Positions 15,123-22,757 of a DNA stretch of 30,199 nucleotides are shown here, piece by piece (the first letter of the stretch is position 1; every line of letters starts with the position of its first letter). Below the pieces are notes generated by a model, which saw only the letters and a program-made list of their open reading frames with translations, was not told the DNA's origin and ran no database searches. A program made the translations under genes and the position numbers. This DNA comes from Enterococcus_E cecorum_C (lineage in GTDB: Bacteria; Bacillota; Bacilli; Lactobacillales; Enterococcaceae): NCBI RefSeq assembly GCF_052119425.1, contig NZ_JBQKFH010000031.1, forward strand, positions 1 through 30,199. The letters are read 5' to 3'.

Positions 15123-17252
15123 ATGGTGAATAAGAAATTAAAGAAATCACTATATGCTTTATTAGGTATGGGGATTTTATCAATGAATTTATCTACACAA
15201 ATAGAGGCAACAGAAGTTAATTCGGTTGAAAATAAAGCTGATTTTTCAACGGATACAATTTACCAAGTGATAACAGATAGGTTTTCTGATGGAAATATTC
15301 AAAATAATCCTACTGGAGCTATTTTTGATAAAAGTAATCCTAGAAAGTATCATGGTGGTGATTGGCAAGGAATCATTAATAAAATCAATGATGGCTATTT
15401 AACCAATATGGGTGTGAGTGCTATTTGGATTTCTTCGCCTGTTGAAAATATTACCACACTAGATCCGACAAATGGAAGTGCATCTTATCATGGATATTGG
15501 GCTAGAGATTTTTTTAAAACAAATCAGGCTTTTGGTACAGTAGATGATTTTAAAAATTTAGTAAGTGTAGCGCATAAAAATGGGATAAAAATTGTTATTG
15601 ACTTTGCGCCTAATCATACATCAACTGCTGAATTTAAGGGTATGACTTTTCCAGAAGATGGGAAACTTTATAGAAATGGACAGTTAGTTTCTTCGTTTTC
15701 TCAAGATGATAAGAATATATTTAATCATGAAAGTTGGACAGACTATAGTACCTATGAAAATGGAATTTATCATAGTATGTATGGCTTGGCGGACTTAAAT
15801 CAACTGAATCCAGAGGTTGACCAATATTTAAAAGATGCGATTGATACTTGGGTTGATTTTGATATTGATGGTATCCGTGTAGATGCTGTTAAACATATGC
15901 CATTTGGTTGGCAAAAAAATTGGCTAAGTCATATATATGAAAAAACAGGTATTTTTATTTTTGGCGAGTGGTTTAGTGGTGGGACAGGCAATGAAGCAGA
16001 TATGACAAAATTTGCAAACGATAGTGGAATGAGCTTGCTAGATTTTAGATTTGCAAATGCGGTAAGAAATCTATTTTCTAACACAAATTTTGGTATGAAT
16101 GAATTTTATAATGTTATTAAAGCTACCGAGAAAGACTATCAAGAAGTAGCTGATCAAGTAACATTTATTGATAATCATGATATGAGCCGTTTTGCCGATG
16201 TTGTAAATAGCAATCAAGATGATATTAATCAGGCTTATACGCTGTTGTTGACCTCAAGAGGCGTACCTACTATTTATTACGGAAGCGAGCAATATCAACG
16301 TGGCGTTTCTGATCCAGACAATAGAGGAGATATGACTGATTTTAACCAAAATTCAGATGCATACAAAGTGATTGGTTCTTTGAGCAAGTTACGAAAGAAT
16401 AATCTAGCTTTAGCGTATGGTACAACTGAACAAAAATGGATAAATAACGATGTAATTATTTATGAGAGAAAGTTTGGTTCAAACGTTGTCTTAACAGCGG
16501 TTAATAAAGGTAGTCAAAATTATCATATTTCGGGACTATATACCTCCTTACCATCAGGTAGTTATGATAGCGTGCTGTCTTTCTTGACTAGAAATACGAA
16601 AATCAATGTAGATGGACAAGGCAAGGCAGCAGATTTTTGGTTAAAAGCCAATGAAGTAAACGTTTGGGAATTTCAATCACATGATAATGAGGTAGAGATT
16701 GGTGATGTTGATCCATCTATCGGGATTACTGGTAATGTATTGACAATTTCGGGTACAGGTTTTGGTAATCAAGTTGGACAAGTACTTTTTGACGATAAAT
16801 CTGCAGAAATTATTGAATGGAATGATGAGGTTATAAAGTTAAAAGTTGCGCAGACAACGCCTGGTCTACATGATGTTATTGTTAAGACAAATGTGGGTAA
16901 AACAGTTGTCTATCCAAATTTTGAAGTATTAACTGACAGTCAAATTCCATACCGAATTTTTGGAGAAAATATAAAAACTACTTGGAATGAAAATGTATAT
17001 GTTGTAGGAAATGTTGAAGAATTAGGTAATTGGGATGTAAACAAAGCGGTAGGACCTATGTTTAACGCAACTCAGAGTATTGCACAATATCCAAATTGGT
17101 TTATTGATTTAAATCTTCCTAAGAATCGAGCAATAGAATATAAGCTGATTAAAAAAGATTCATCAGGAAAAGTAATTTGGGAAAGTGGTTCAAACCATAA
17201 GATTCATACCTCCAATACTGCCGATTCAAATAGAAGTAGTTGGCAGTATTAG
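15123..17252 (+). CDS. secreted cyclodextrin glucanotransferase (CGTase)
   Basis: Encodes 709 residues, the CGTase length. A signal peptide with KKLKK and a hydrophobic core ends near residue 29 (IEA). The A/B domains carry DTIYQVITDRFSDG, GGDWQGIINKINDGYL, the HGYWARDF loop and DFAPNH. Catalytic residues are D254 (IRVDAVKH), E282 (FGEWF) and D353 (IDNHD). The central aromatic Y220 in MYGLADLN corresponds to the Tyr/Phe195 that drives cyclization, although the next residue is Gly where Bacillus enzymes have Asp. Domain C is followed by an IPT/TIG domain D (about 527-603) and a CBM20 starch-binding domain E (about 605-709, with VGNVEELGNWD and YPNWF). It turns starch into cyclodextrins outside the cell. 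Last gene of the operon, followed by a terminator. Confidence 0.95.
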   Translation: MVNKKLKKSLYALLGMGILSMNLSTQIEATEVNSVENKADFSTDTIYQVITDRFSDGNIQNNPTGAIFDKSNPRKYHGGDWQGIINKINDGYLTNMGVSAIWISSPVENITTLDPTNGSASYHGYWARDFFKTNQAFGTVDDFKNLVSVAHKNGIKIVIDFAPNHTSTAEFKGMTFPEDGKLYRNGQLVSSFSQDDKNIFNHESWTDYSTYENGIYHSMYGLADLNQLNPEVDQYLKDAIDTWVDFDIDGIRVDAVKHMPFGWQKNWLSHIYEKTGIFIFGEWFSGGTGNEADMTKFANDSGMSLLDFRFANAVRNLFSNTNFGMNEFYNVIKATEKDYQEVADQVTFIDNHDMSRFADVVNSNQDDINQAYTLLLTSRGVPTIYYGSEQYQRGVSDPDNRGDMTDFNQNSDAYKVIGSLSKLRKNNLALAYGTTEQKWINNDVIIYERKFGSNVVLTAVNKGSQNYHISGLYTSLPSGSYDSVLSFLTRNTKINVDGQGKAADFWLKANEVNVWEFQSHDNEVEIGDVDPSIGITGNVLTISGTGFGNQVGQVLFDDKSAEIIEWNDEVIKLKVAQTTPGLHDVIVKTNVGKTVVYPNFEVLTDSQIPYRIFGENIKTTWNENVYVVGNVEELGNWDVNKAVGPMFNATQSIAQYPNWFIDLNLPKNRAIEYKLIKKDSSGKVIWESGSNHKIHTSNTADSNRSSWQY

Positions 17253-17266
17253 GAAAATAATTACAA

Positions 17267-17312
17267 AAAAATCTACATTATTCGCCTTTTTTGACGAGTA
17301 ATGTAGATTTTT
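17267..17312 (+). terminator. Rho-independent terminator of the CGTase operon
   Basis: A perfect 14-bp stem, from AAAAATCTACATTA to its complement, is extended by four further pairs and ends in a T-run. The A-run on the other side lets it also serve the minus strand. Confidence 0.9.
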
Positions 17313-17330
17313 GCATGGTTAGGTCGATAC

Positions 17331-17626
17331 CTATTTCTGATTGTTTTTCCGTATTTGACTAGCTGATAGCGAGTATCTGCTTTCTAATACCCGATTCATT
17401 GAACGCAAGCCGCTAAAGCCATTAGCTAGGGCGATGTTGGTCAAAGTTTCGGATGTGTTCAAGATATCCTTATAAGCTGATTGCGCACGAACGTTTCGTA
17501 TCCGCGATGCCAGTGTGAAGGAATAATTGCCGGAATTTGGCTGAGTGGCTGTTCATTGAATAATTCATACCAAATTGGCAAAAATTCAACAGGTTGAACT
17601 AATTCATGTTCGGAGTACATATTCAT
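17331..17626 (-). pseudogene. internally deleted AraC-family regulator
   Basis: Minus-strand translation from the ATG at 17626 gives an AraC cupin start (ELVQPVEFLPIWYELFNE, then PSHWHRGYE) that runs out of frame after about 50 residues. In another frame the end of an AraC HTH follows directly: DILNTSETLTNIALANGFSG, then LRSMNRVLESRYSLSASQIRK, with a TAG at 17331-17333. The central part, about 200 residues in a normal AraC protein, is missing. The ATG overlaps the ROK kinase stop (ATGA), so it was once the third gene of the hydrolase-kinase operon. A regulator of beta-glucoside or related sugar use seems likely. Confidence 0.85.
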
Positions 17627-18534
17627 TTCTCTGTATTCACCAATCCATACAGCGCCCCATATAAATTTGCGTCATTACCGAGTGTTGCGGCGATGATTTG
17701 CGGACGTTGCAAGGATAATTTCACGATTTTAATCCCTCGGTCTAGGATACTATCAGCCAACAAGTCATATTGCCGGTTAATTTCCTCGATTAAAATGGGT
17801 TGCGCGCTAATACCACCGCCAATGGCATAGTGGGTTAAATCGAGCATCGCATGCATATCCAAAATTAATATAGCAATATCGCGACAGTAATTTTCAAAGA
17901 TTTTCACAGCTTGTTCCTCTTTTTGAATAATCGCTTGAAAGGCAGCCTTGCCATCACCGAGATTTTCAAAATGTAAAGCTTTGCCAATATCATGAATCAT
18001 TTTCACGGCTGAACCCCGTAAGCCATATAAAATCGGTTTATCTTCCAATTTCCCACCATATAGAAAACTTAATTCACCTGCTTGGAAATGACTACCACGG
18101 AAAATTTGGCCGTTTAAGATTAATCCGCCACCGACACCTGTGCCCAAAGTGATAATTGCGCTATTCGGATGACCTTGCAAACTGCCTTGCCAATATTCCC
18201 CTAAGGCCCCAGCTTTACCATCGTTTTCAGCGCTTACTTCTACATCTGGTGCCTTAGTGTGAACGAGTTGCTTTAAATCAAGGCCGTCGATGAAAGGAAG
18301 TGCGCCACCGTGATAGACGACTGCGCTATGAGGATCGACTTTTCCTGGAATACTGAAGGCGACTCCATGAATTTTTTCAGTCACTTCAGCCACTAATGAA
18401 AGAATTTGTGCTTGAAAGTCCTCTAAGTTTTTGGCTGTAGAAAGTTGTTTTTTGCTGATTATTTTACCGTTCTCTGTCATCAGTGCACTTTTGATATTGG
18501 TACCACCGACGTCGATAATGAGATATTGTTCCAT
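17623..18534 (-). CDS. ROK-family sugar kinase
   Basis: Encodes 303 residues from the ATG at 18534, which has AGGTGA 6 bases upstream; a GTG at 18543 is the alternative. The N-terminal phosphate-binding motif is IIDVGGTNIKSAL. The catalytic region has SAENDGKAGALGE and GTGVGGGLILNG. The ROK zinc-binding CxCGxxGC cluster is absent and the usual ExGH is GELSF, as in the beta-glucoside-kinase-like branch. There is no N-terminal HTH, so it is an enzyme and not a NagC-type repressor. It begins a few bases after the hydrolase stop and its stop overlaps the AraC remnant. It probably phosphorylates a sugar or glycoside released or deacetylated by the hydrolase (inference). Confidence 0.88.
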   Translation of the reverse strand: MEQYLIIDVGGTNIKSALMTENGKIISKKQLSTAKNLEDFQAQILSLVAEVTEKIHGVAFSIPGKVDPHSAVVYHGGALPFIDGLDLKQLVHTKAPDVEVSAENDGKAGALGEYWQGSLQGHPNSAIITLGTGVGGGLILNGQIFRGSHFQAGELSFLYGGKLEDKPILYGLRGSAVKMIHDIGKALHFENLGDGKAAFQAIIQKEEQAVKIFENYCRDIAILILDMHAMLDLTHYAIGGGISAQPILIEEINRQYDLLADSILDRGIKIVKLSLQRPQIIAATLGNDANLYGALYGLVNTEK

Positions 18535-18543
18535 TTGTTTCAC

Positions 18544-19208
18544 CTAGTTTGCTAAATATTTTTTGAAAAAGTTAATTTCGTCTAAATTACATTGTTGAGC
18601 GATGGAATCCTTGATATTACAGTGAAAGACATGACCGCGTGGGTGCTTTTCATCGCCATAAATATGCAATTCATGGTCAATTTCTTTGGCCATCAAGTAA
18701 CCATCTAAACGAATGGCTTGTTCATAAAGAAAATCTTTGTTGCTGCTCATAATAAATAGTGGTGGCAAATTTTTAGTGAGGTATTTTTCGACATTGAGCA
18801 CTTCTCGGTATTTTTCTTGAGCTTCTTTGGTAAAGTAGCCAGTGACCGCACCTTGTAGATTGCCTGGAAGGTGAATAAAGTAAGCCCCACAGTTTAAGGC
18901 GGCGGCACGAATCGTTAAATCAGGAAGTTCGAAGTTAAAGTGTTTACGATAATTTTCATTGGTTAAAATGGCTAAGTATTGTTCGACCATTTGCCCACCC
19001 GCACTATCTCCAGCTAAGAAGACATTGTTTAAATCCAAATAATACTGGTTAGCATGTTCACAAAGCCAGTGCATAACCAAATCGACATCCTCTAAAATAC
19101 CCGGGAAAGCAACATCTGGTCCTAAATGATAGGTAAAATTCACAAAAGCAAATCCTTCTTTGGCTAAAGACATGCCGTAAAATTGGTAAGTTTCTTTGGT
19201 GCCGTAAA
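18544..19208 (-). CDS. alpha/beta hydrolase, 3' exon (after IStron)
   Basis: This is the C-terminal three quarters of an acetyl-esterase-like alpha/beta hydrolase; the other part is at 21785-22007. It resumes exactly at the broken codon: the last base of the 5' exon plus TT gives Val75, then YGTKETYQFYG. In the joined protein the nucleophile is S143 (GDSAGG), with D233 (SSNKD) and H267 (RGHVFH) as likely partners. Without splicing this segment has no natural start: an open frame does extend upstream to 19266, but only into element sequence. The joined reading frame is 888 bases, giving 295 residues plus stop. The ROK kinase gene follows within a few bases. Confidence 0.9.
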
Positions 19209-19414
19209 CCGATGCGAAAAATATATACATTTCTAATTGAATATTTATATTTCTACTGTGGCACAACTTATATCCTAAGAATTTCGTTTTGTGCCTTGCT
19301 CATTCATCCTGTCCGATTTTGGAATCCCTACTTTCGTTTGATGTAACAGTCCAGAGCCTTAAATTCCCTAGCATCGATAGGTACATATTTAAACCATCTT
19401 TTGAGTGATTCAGT
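19209..19414 (-). ncRNA. element 3' end: putative omegaRNA scaffold and intron 3' end
   Basis: There are 206 bases between the tnpB stop and the element end. They contain a 7-bp hairpin, GGCACAA/TTGTGCC (19260-19295), and a possible GGAAT/ATTCC pairing. In TnpB elements the right end, together with the end of tnpB, forms the omegaRNA and the flanking host DNA becomes the guide. Here the guide would begin TTTACGGCACCAAAG, that is, the 3' exon. The same sequence would also be the 3' part of the group I intron. The scaffold itself is not demonstrated by sequence. Confidence 0.6.
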
Positions 19415-20566
19415 TTAAATTTGATAATTCGCTAAATTTATCGAAGCATTTAAATCTCTGTCTAGCGTAAATCCACATTCACAATGGAATACTCTATCAC
19501 TTAGTTTTAAATTCTTCTTTATTTTTCCACAATGCGAACAAGTTTTTGATGAAGGATACCATCTGTCTACTTCTACAAATGTTATTCCTAGTCTTTCGCA
19601 TTTATATTTCATTTGTCTTTTAAATTCATAAAAGCACTGACTAGCAATAGACTTAGCTAAATATTGGTTTTTCATCATACCTTTTACATTTAAATCTTCC
19701 ATTACAATTCGATAAGGTTTGGTTTTCACTATATCGCTTGTTGTTTGGTGTAAATGGTTTTTTCTGATGTCTGAAAGTCTTTTATGTAGGCTTTTAATTA
19801 TCTCTTTTTGTTTGCCTATATTCTTTATTTCTTTTAATGGTTTCTTATAGATAGGTTTTCTATTTTTAGTGTAACCTGCTATATTGCGTTCAATCTTTCT
19901 GCTAAGCTTTCGTTGTTCTCTTTTTAGCTTTTTCTCAAGACGTCTCACTTTTTTGGTCTTGTTAATGTTTTTGTATACTTTGCCATTGCTTGTAACAGCA
20001 AGATTCTTTACTCCTAAATCAATCCCTAAACTTTCATCTGTTAGTTCAGCTTTCTCAAATTCTTTTTCGTAACCGACAGATAAATACCAATTTTTGCCAT
20101 CAAATGATATTCTAGGGTTTGAATAATATTCACCTTTTTTAATCTTAGGTAATGAGACACACGTCTTAACGTTTCCTATTTTTTCTCCTCTGAAACCATC
20201 TTTTGTTCTTTTCAGACTTTCATAATTGACATAAAAACTATCCTTACATCTATGTTTGCTTTTAAATTTTGGCTTACCGCTTATTCCTTTCAACCATCTT
20301 TTTAGCGCTAAGTCCGCATCTTTTACAGCTTGCTTCATCACATTGCTTCCGACTTCTTTTAACCATGTATGCGTAGTTGGTTTTAACACATTATTAATAT
20401 GCTTTCTAACTTCTGTTTCTTTGAGCATTTTTTTATGTTCTGCATAATATTTCTCGTTTTCAGCTAGAAAATAATTGTAAGACCATCTAGCTACACCACA
20501 TGATTTCCTAAATAAGATTTCTTGCTCTTTTGTTGGTTTCAATCTTATTTTAATCGCTGTTCGCAT
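19415..20566 (-). CDS. tnpB: TnpB RNA-guided nuclease (IS607 type)
   Basis: Encodes 383 residues. The RuvC-like active site is complete: D183 (GIDLGVKNLAV), E290 (IVMEDLNVKGM) and D371 (LDRDLNASINL). A zinc finger lies between, with C343, C346, C362 and C364 (CSHCG, then CEC). The N-terminal part has the wedge/REC pattern beginning MRTAIKIRLKPTKEQ. TnpB uses omegaRNA from the element end to cut empty donor or target sites next to a TAM, thereby keeping the element in place. The gene overlaps the end of tnpA by 17 bases, with GAGGTGA before its ATG. Nothing in it suggests inactivation. Confidence 0.95.
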   Translation of the reverse strand: MRTAIKIRLKPTKEQEILFRKSCGVARWSYNYFLAENEKYYAEHKKMLKETEVRKHINNVLKPTTHTWLKEVGSNVMKQAVKDADLALKRWLKGISGKPKFKSKHRCKDSFYVNYESLKRTKDGFRGEKIGNVKTCVSLPKIKKGEYYSNPRISFDGKNWYLSVGYEKEFEKAELTDESLGIDLGVKNLAVTSNGKVYKNINKTKKVRRLEKKLKREQRKLSRKIERNIAGYTKNRKPIYKKPLKEIKNIGKQKEIIKSLHKRLSDIRKNHLHQTTSDIVKTKPYRIVMEDLNVKGMMKNQYLAKSIASQCFYEFKRQMKYKCERLGITFVEVDRWYPSSKTCSHCGKIKKNLKLSDRVFHCECGFTLDRDLNASINLANYQI

Positions 20567-21161
20567 TATTTTTCACCTCGTCAATCAAGCGCTTAGTTTT
20601 CTTAGAACGTTGACCATATAATCTATTGGCAAAAACAGTAATGATTTGTATTAAATCATCTGTCAGTTCCTTTTCTTTTGATGTTTCGGTATGGTCTATA
20701 ATTTCTATTTCAACATTATTAATAAAACAGAGATATTCAATTAACTCATAGCCAAATCCTACCAGCCTATCCTTATATAGGATGACTATTTTACTGATTT
20801 CTTGGTTATTTATTTTGTCAATTAATTTTTTTAGCCCCTGCCTTTTATAATCGATACCACTTCCAATATCGGTAATCATTTCAAAACTATAGCCTTTAGC
20901 AATCATATAGGTCTTAACATTATTGACTTGATTTTCTAACTCGTCTTTTTGACTCGGTGTACTAACTCTGCAATATCCAACAACAAGTTTTGCCTTTTGT
21001 TGAGTATCGCCAAAATATTTTAATTGTTCGGTAGAGTAATAGCGCGTGCCACCTTTTGAAACATGGTATGGTTTAAGATCGCCACTCGCATCCATCCTTC
21101 TTAAAGTCGCTACATTTACTCCTACCTTTTTAGCAAATTTACCAATGGACATTAATTCCAT
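20550..21161 (-). CDS. tnpA: TnpA serine transposase (IS607 type)
   Basis: Encodes 203 residues from the ATG at 21161, with AGAGAGGTGG 5 bases upstream; the GTG at 21170 lies inside the SD. The N-terminal MerR-like HTH (about 4-50, SIGKFAKKVGVNVATLRRMD) is followed by a serine-resolvase catalytic domain. The nucleophile S67 sits in GYCRVSTPSQK, and ILYKDRLVGFGYELIEYL is the conserved second block. This short order, HTH before catalytic domain, is diagnostic of IS607. IS607 transposases show little target specificity except for a GG-type dinucleotide, which is present at both ends here. Confidence 0.95.
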   Translation of the reverse strand: MELMSIGKFAKKVGVNVATLRRMDASGDLKPYHVSKGGTRYYSTEQLKYFGDTQQKAKLVVGYCRVSTPSQKDELENQVNNVKTYMIAKGYSFEMITDIGSGIDYKRQGLKKLIDKINNQEISKIVILYKDRLVGFGYELIEYLCFINNVEIEIIDHTETSKEKELTDDLIQIITVFANRLYGQRSKKTKRLIDEVKNNANSD

Positions 21162-21170
21162 ATGTACCAC

Positions 21171-21784
21171 CTCTCTTTAGAATATTTTATTTTACAATGT
21201 AAATTATAAAATAAATATAATATTCTATCAAGAGATTAATAAATATTCATTTAGATTTGTATATATTTTTTTCATTCACTATAAAACGCAACTTTTATAG
21301 CAGTCTTTCCCTTGCGAGTAGACCTCTCATGCTTTCACATGAGCGTAGACTATATGTTTTTCTCTACATGTATTAGAGAACGGAATTTTTCCAACACCAT
21401 TAGCTTGTGTTGTACATCCTCCTCAAGAGGCTAGTCGTTAGACGTTTCGCATATCTTAAAAATAAGACTTAGCGCTTTCGTAACGGAACTTCCATTGTTA
21501 CAGCCCTTAGTGCCTAACGTATCTTCTGTGTCACGTTTAACCATTCATAAGACCTAATTAGATTTTATTTCAACTTAGACTATCCTTATTGTTCTTTCAG
21601 CTTTCGCAACATTCACGCTCGCCATTTCTAGCTACGTTGTAGTCAATAAGGCTTTAGGATTTCCACCGTTTTAACTCCATCAGTACGCACCTGTCACCAG
21701 ATACGCAGGGCTTTCTGTTCAATAATCTATACTTCTATGCACATTTGCATAGATTTATCTAAATTTATTGTAACAGTTTCGTTA
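21171..21784 (-). ncRNA. group I intron ribozyme core (IStron 5' part)
   Basis: There are 614 non-coding bases between the 5' exon and tnpA. On the minus strand, element R reads CTAACGACTAG (21440-21430 region) and element S reads ACATATAGTCT (about 21357-21347). GACTA of R pairs with TAGTC of S to form P7, the guanosine-binding helix. Other local helices fit: CTATGCA/TGCATAG near the 5' end (P2-like), CAACAC/GTGTTG and CTCTA/TAGAG between R and S (P8 region), and CTCATG/CATGAG (21326-21343) right after S (P9-like). R and S resemble those of phage and bacterial subgroup IA introns. I could not trace P3 to P6 with certainty. Confidence 0.78.
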
Positions 21785-22007
21785 CCCAGCCGCCACCATG
21801 AATATGAACAATGACGGGAATATTTTTTTGCACATTTTTTGGTAAATATAAATCCAGCAAATGCCACTTTGGATCAGGTCCATAACTGAGGTCATCGATA
21901 CGGGTGACTTCAGGGATTTCTAGTGGTAGATTCGCATCCCGTTTGTCATCATTTTGCTTACAAGCAATACGCATTTGTTCAATTTCTTTTAAGATATCTT
22001 CATTCAT
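21785..22007 (-). CDS. alpha/beta hydrolase, 5' exon (before IStron)
   Basis: Encodes the first 74 residues plus one base of codon 75, beginning MNEDILKEIEQ and ending with the oxyanion motif HGGGW (70-74). Strong GGAGG precedes the ATG. Unspliced translation would continue VTKLLQ into the element and stop at 21765-21767. Joined to 18544-19208 it gives a 295-residue esterase with HGGGW, GDSAGG and a plausible Asp/His pair. The family contains acetyl esterases and carboxylesterases acting in the cytoplasm. With the downstream ROK kinase it suggests removal of an ester group from a sugar before phosphorylation (inference). Confidence 0.9.
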
Positions 22008-22026
22008 AATTGTTCCTCCAAATAAA

Positions 22027-22053
22027 AGAAAACGTTTTTATAATTAAATTATA
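22027..22053 (-). promoter_or_regulatory. promoter -10 and cre of the hydrolase-ROK operon
   Basis: The minus strand has TATAAT (22053-22048) and, just after it, TAAAAACGTTTTCT (22040-22027). The latter matches the cre consensus at 13 of 14 positions (A in place of G2). CcpA bound at the start point would repress the operon in rich sugar. No good -35 is seen. Confidence 0.65.
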
Positions 22054-22078
22054 GCCGTTTTTAGGGAAGGTGGCTAGT

Positions 22079-22112
22079 AAAAAAGAGCCATCTCACAAAA
22101 TAAGATGACTCT
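22079..22112 (-). terminator. Rho-independent terminator after the P-II-like gene
   Basis: The minus strand reads AGAGTCATCT, a 9-base loop and the near-perfect complement AGATGGCTCT, followed by TTTTT. It lies 7 bases after the P-II-like gene. Confidence 0.85.
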
Positions 22113-22118
22113 AAATAT

Positions 22119-22757
22119 TTATTCATAGATTCCATACGTTTCTAGGACTTCTTGTACGAGGATAATCCCATTGCCGGGTTTGTCGATTTCAAGCTCGGTG
22201 CGAATGGCTTGGATGATGTCTTTTGCTTGGTCGGCCTTGGCTAAAATTAAGACCACTTCTTTTTCCGGTTCGATATCCATCGCAAATAATTTACTAGTTT
22301 CATGAATGCCAGCGCCTCGTCCATGGACAATGGTGCCACCTTTTGCCCCTGCATGATTGGCTGCTGTAATCACATCTTCGGCTTTTCCACGATTTACAAT
22401 AGTCAAAATAGATTGGTACATAGCACTTTGCTCACTTTCTTTAGGATATTCTTGGTCAGGATAACAACTCACACCGCAAACTTTGAATAAGGGTAGTGAG
22501 AAGGCAATTCCGTGATTCGGCTTTTCAAAATGAAAGATTTGGGCCAATTTTTGCATGACTTCACGGCAAAGGGTGCTCGGACCAGCCATCATCACAATTT
22601 CTTTTCGTTGATCATCAAGGGCAAATAAATGTAAGAGAGAATTTTCAATCGTACCATGTGCACGCAAAATAGTGCCCCCACGCATGCCTAGTTTTTTCGC
22701 TTTTTTGAGTAATTTGCTACCTAGACCACAGTTGACAATAAAATAAATCTCTTGCAT
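22119..22757 (-). CDS. tandem P-II-like signalling protein
   Basis: Encodes 212 residues, twice the length of a GlnB-type P-II protein (about 112). Two P-II-like domains follow one another: residues about 1-95, with GLGSKLLKKAKKLGMRGGTI, and about 115-207, with NRGKAEDVITAANHAGAKGG. The shared GGT-I-hh-x-x-G element that forms the nucleotide-binding edge is present in both. Neither has the Tyr51 T-loop of classical P-II, so uridylylation is unlikely. The start ATG overlaps the stop of the DUF1538 gene (TGATG), with GGGAGGGAA as SD. The stable pairing suggests that this protein senses a nucleotide or ion and regulates that membrane protein (inference). Confidence 0.85.
   Translation of the reverse strand: MQEIYFIVNCGLGSKLLKKAKKLGMRGGTILRAHGTIENSLLHLFALDDQRKEIVMMAGPSTLCREVMQKLAQIFHFEKPNHGIAFSLPLFKVCGVSCYPDQEYPKESEQSAMYQSILTIVNRGKAEDVITAANHAGAKGGTIVHGRGAGIHETSKLFAMDIEPEKEVVLILAKADQAKDIIQAIRTELEIDKPGNGIILVQEVLETYGIYE

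Larger units (their letters stand above)
19209..21784 (-). mobile_element. IStron: IS607-type tnpA-tnpB element with group I intron leader
   Basis: A 2,576-bp insertion splits the hydrolase gene. The minus-strand order is a 0.6-kb non-coding leader with group I intron core, tnpA, tnpB and a 0.2-kb non-coding 3' end. Both junctions carry GG: CTGGG then TAACG at the left and CATCGG then TTTACGG at the right. The intact gene must have read CTGGGTTTACGG, so one copy of GG is shared, as expected for IS607-family serine-transposase insertion. There are no terminal inverted repeats and no other target duplication. Removal restores the hydrolase frame exactly. The combination matches the IStron class known from Clostridioides difficile (CdISt1). 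Confidence 0.88.

Noticed and set aside
19207..19266. N-terminal extension of the hydrolase 3' part (beginning MCHSRN)
   Set aside because: This sequence belongs to the mobile element's 3' end. The host protein resumes only at Val75, so it is not a real start.
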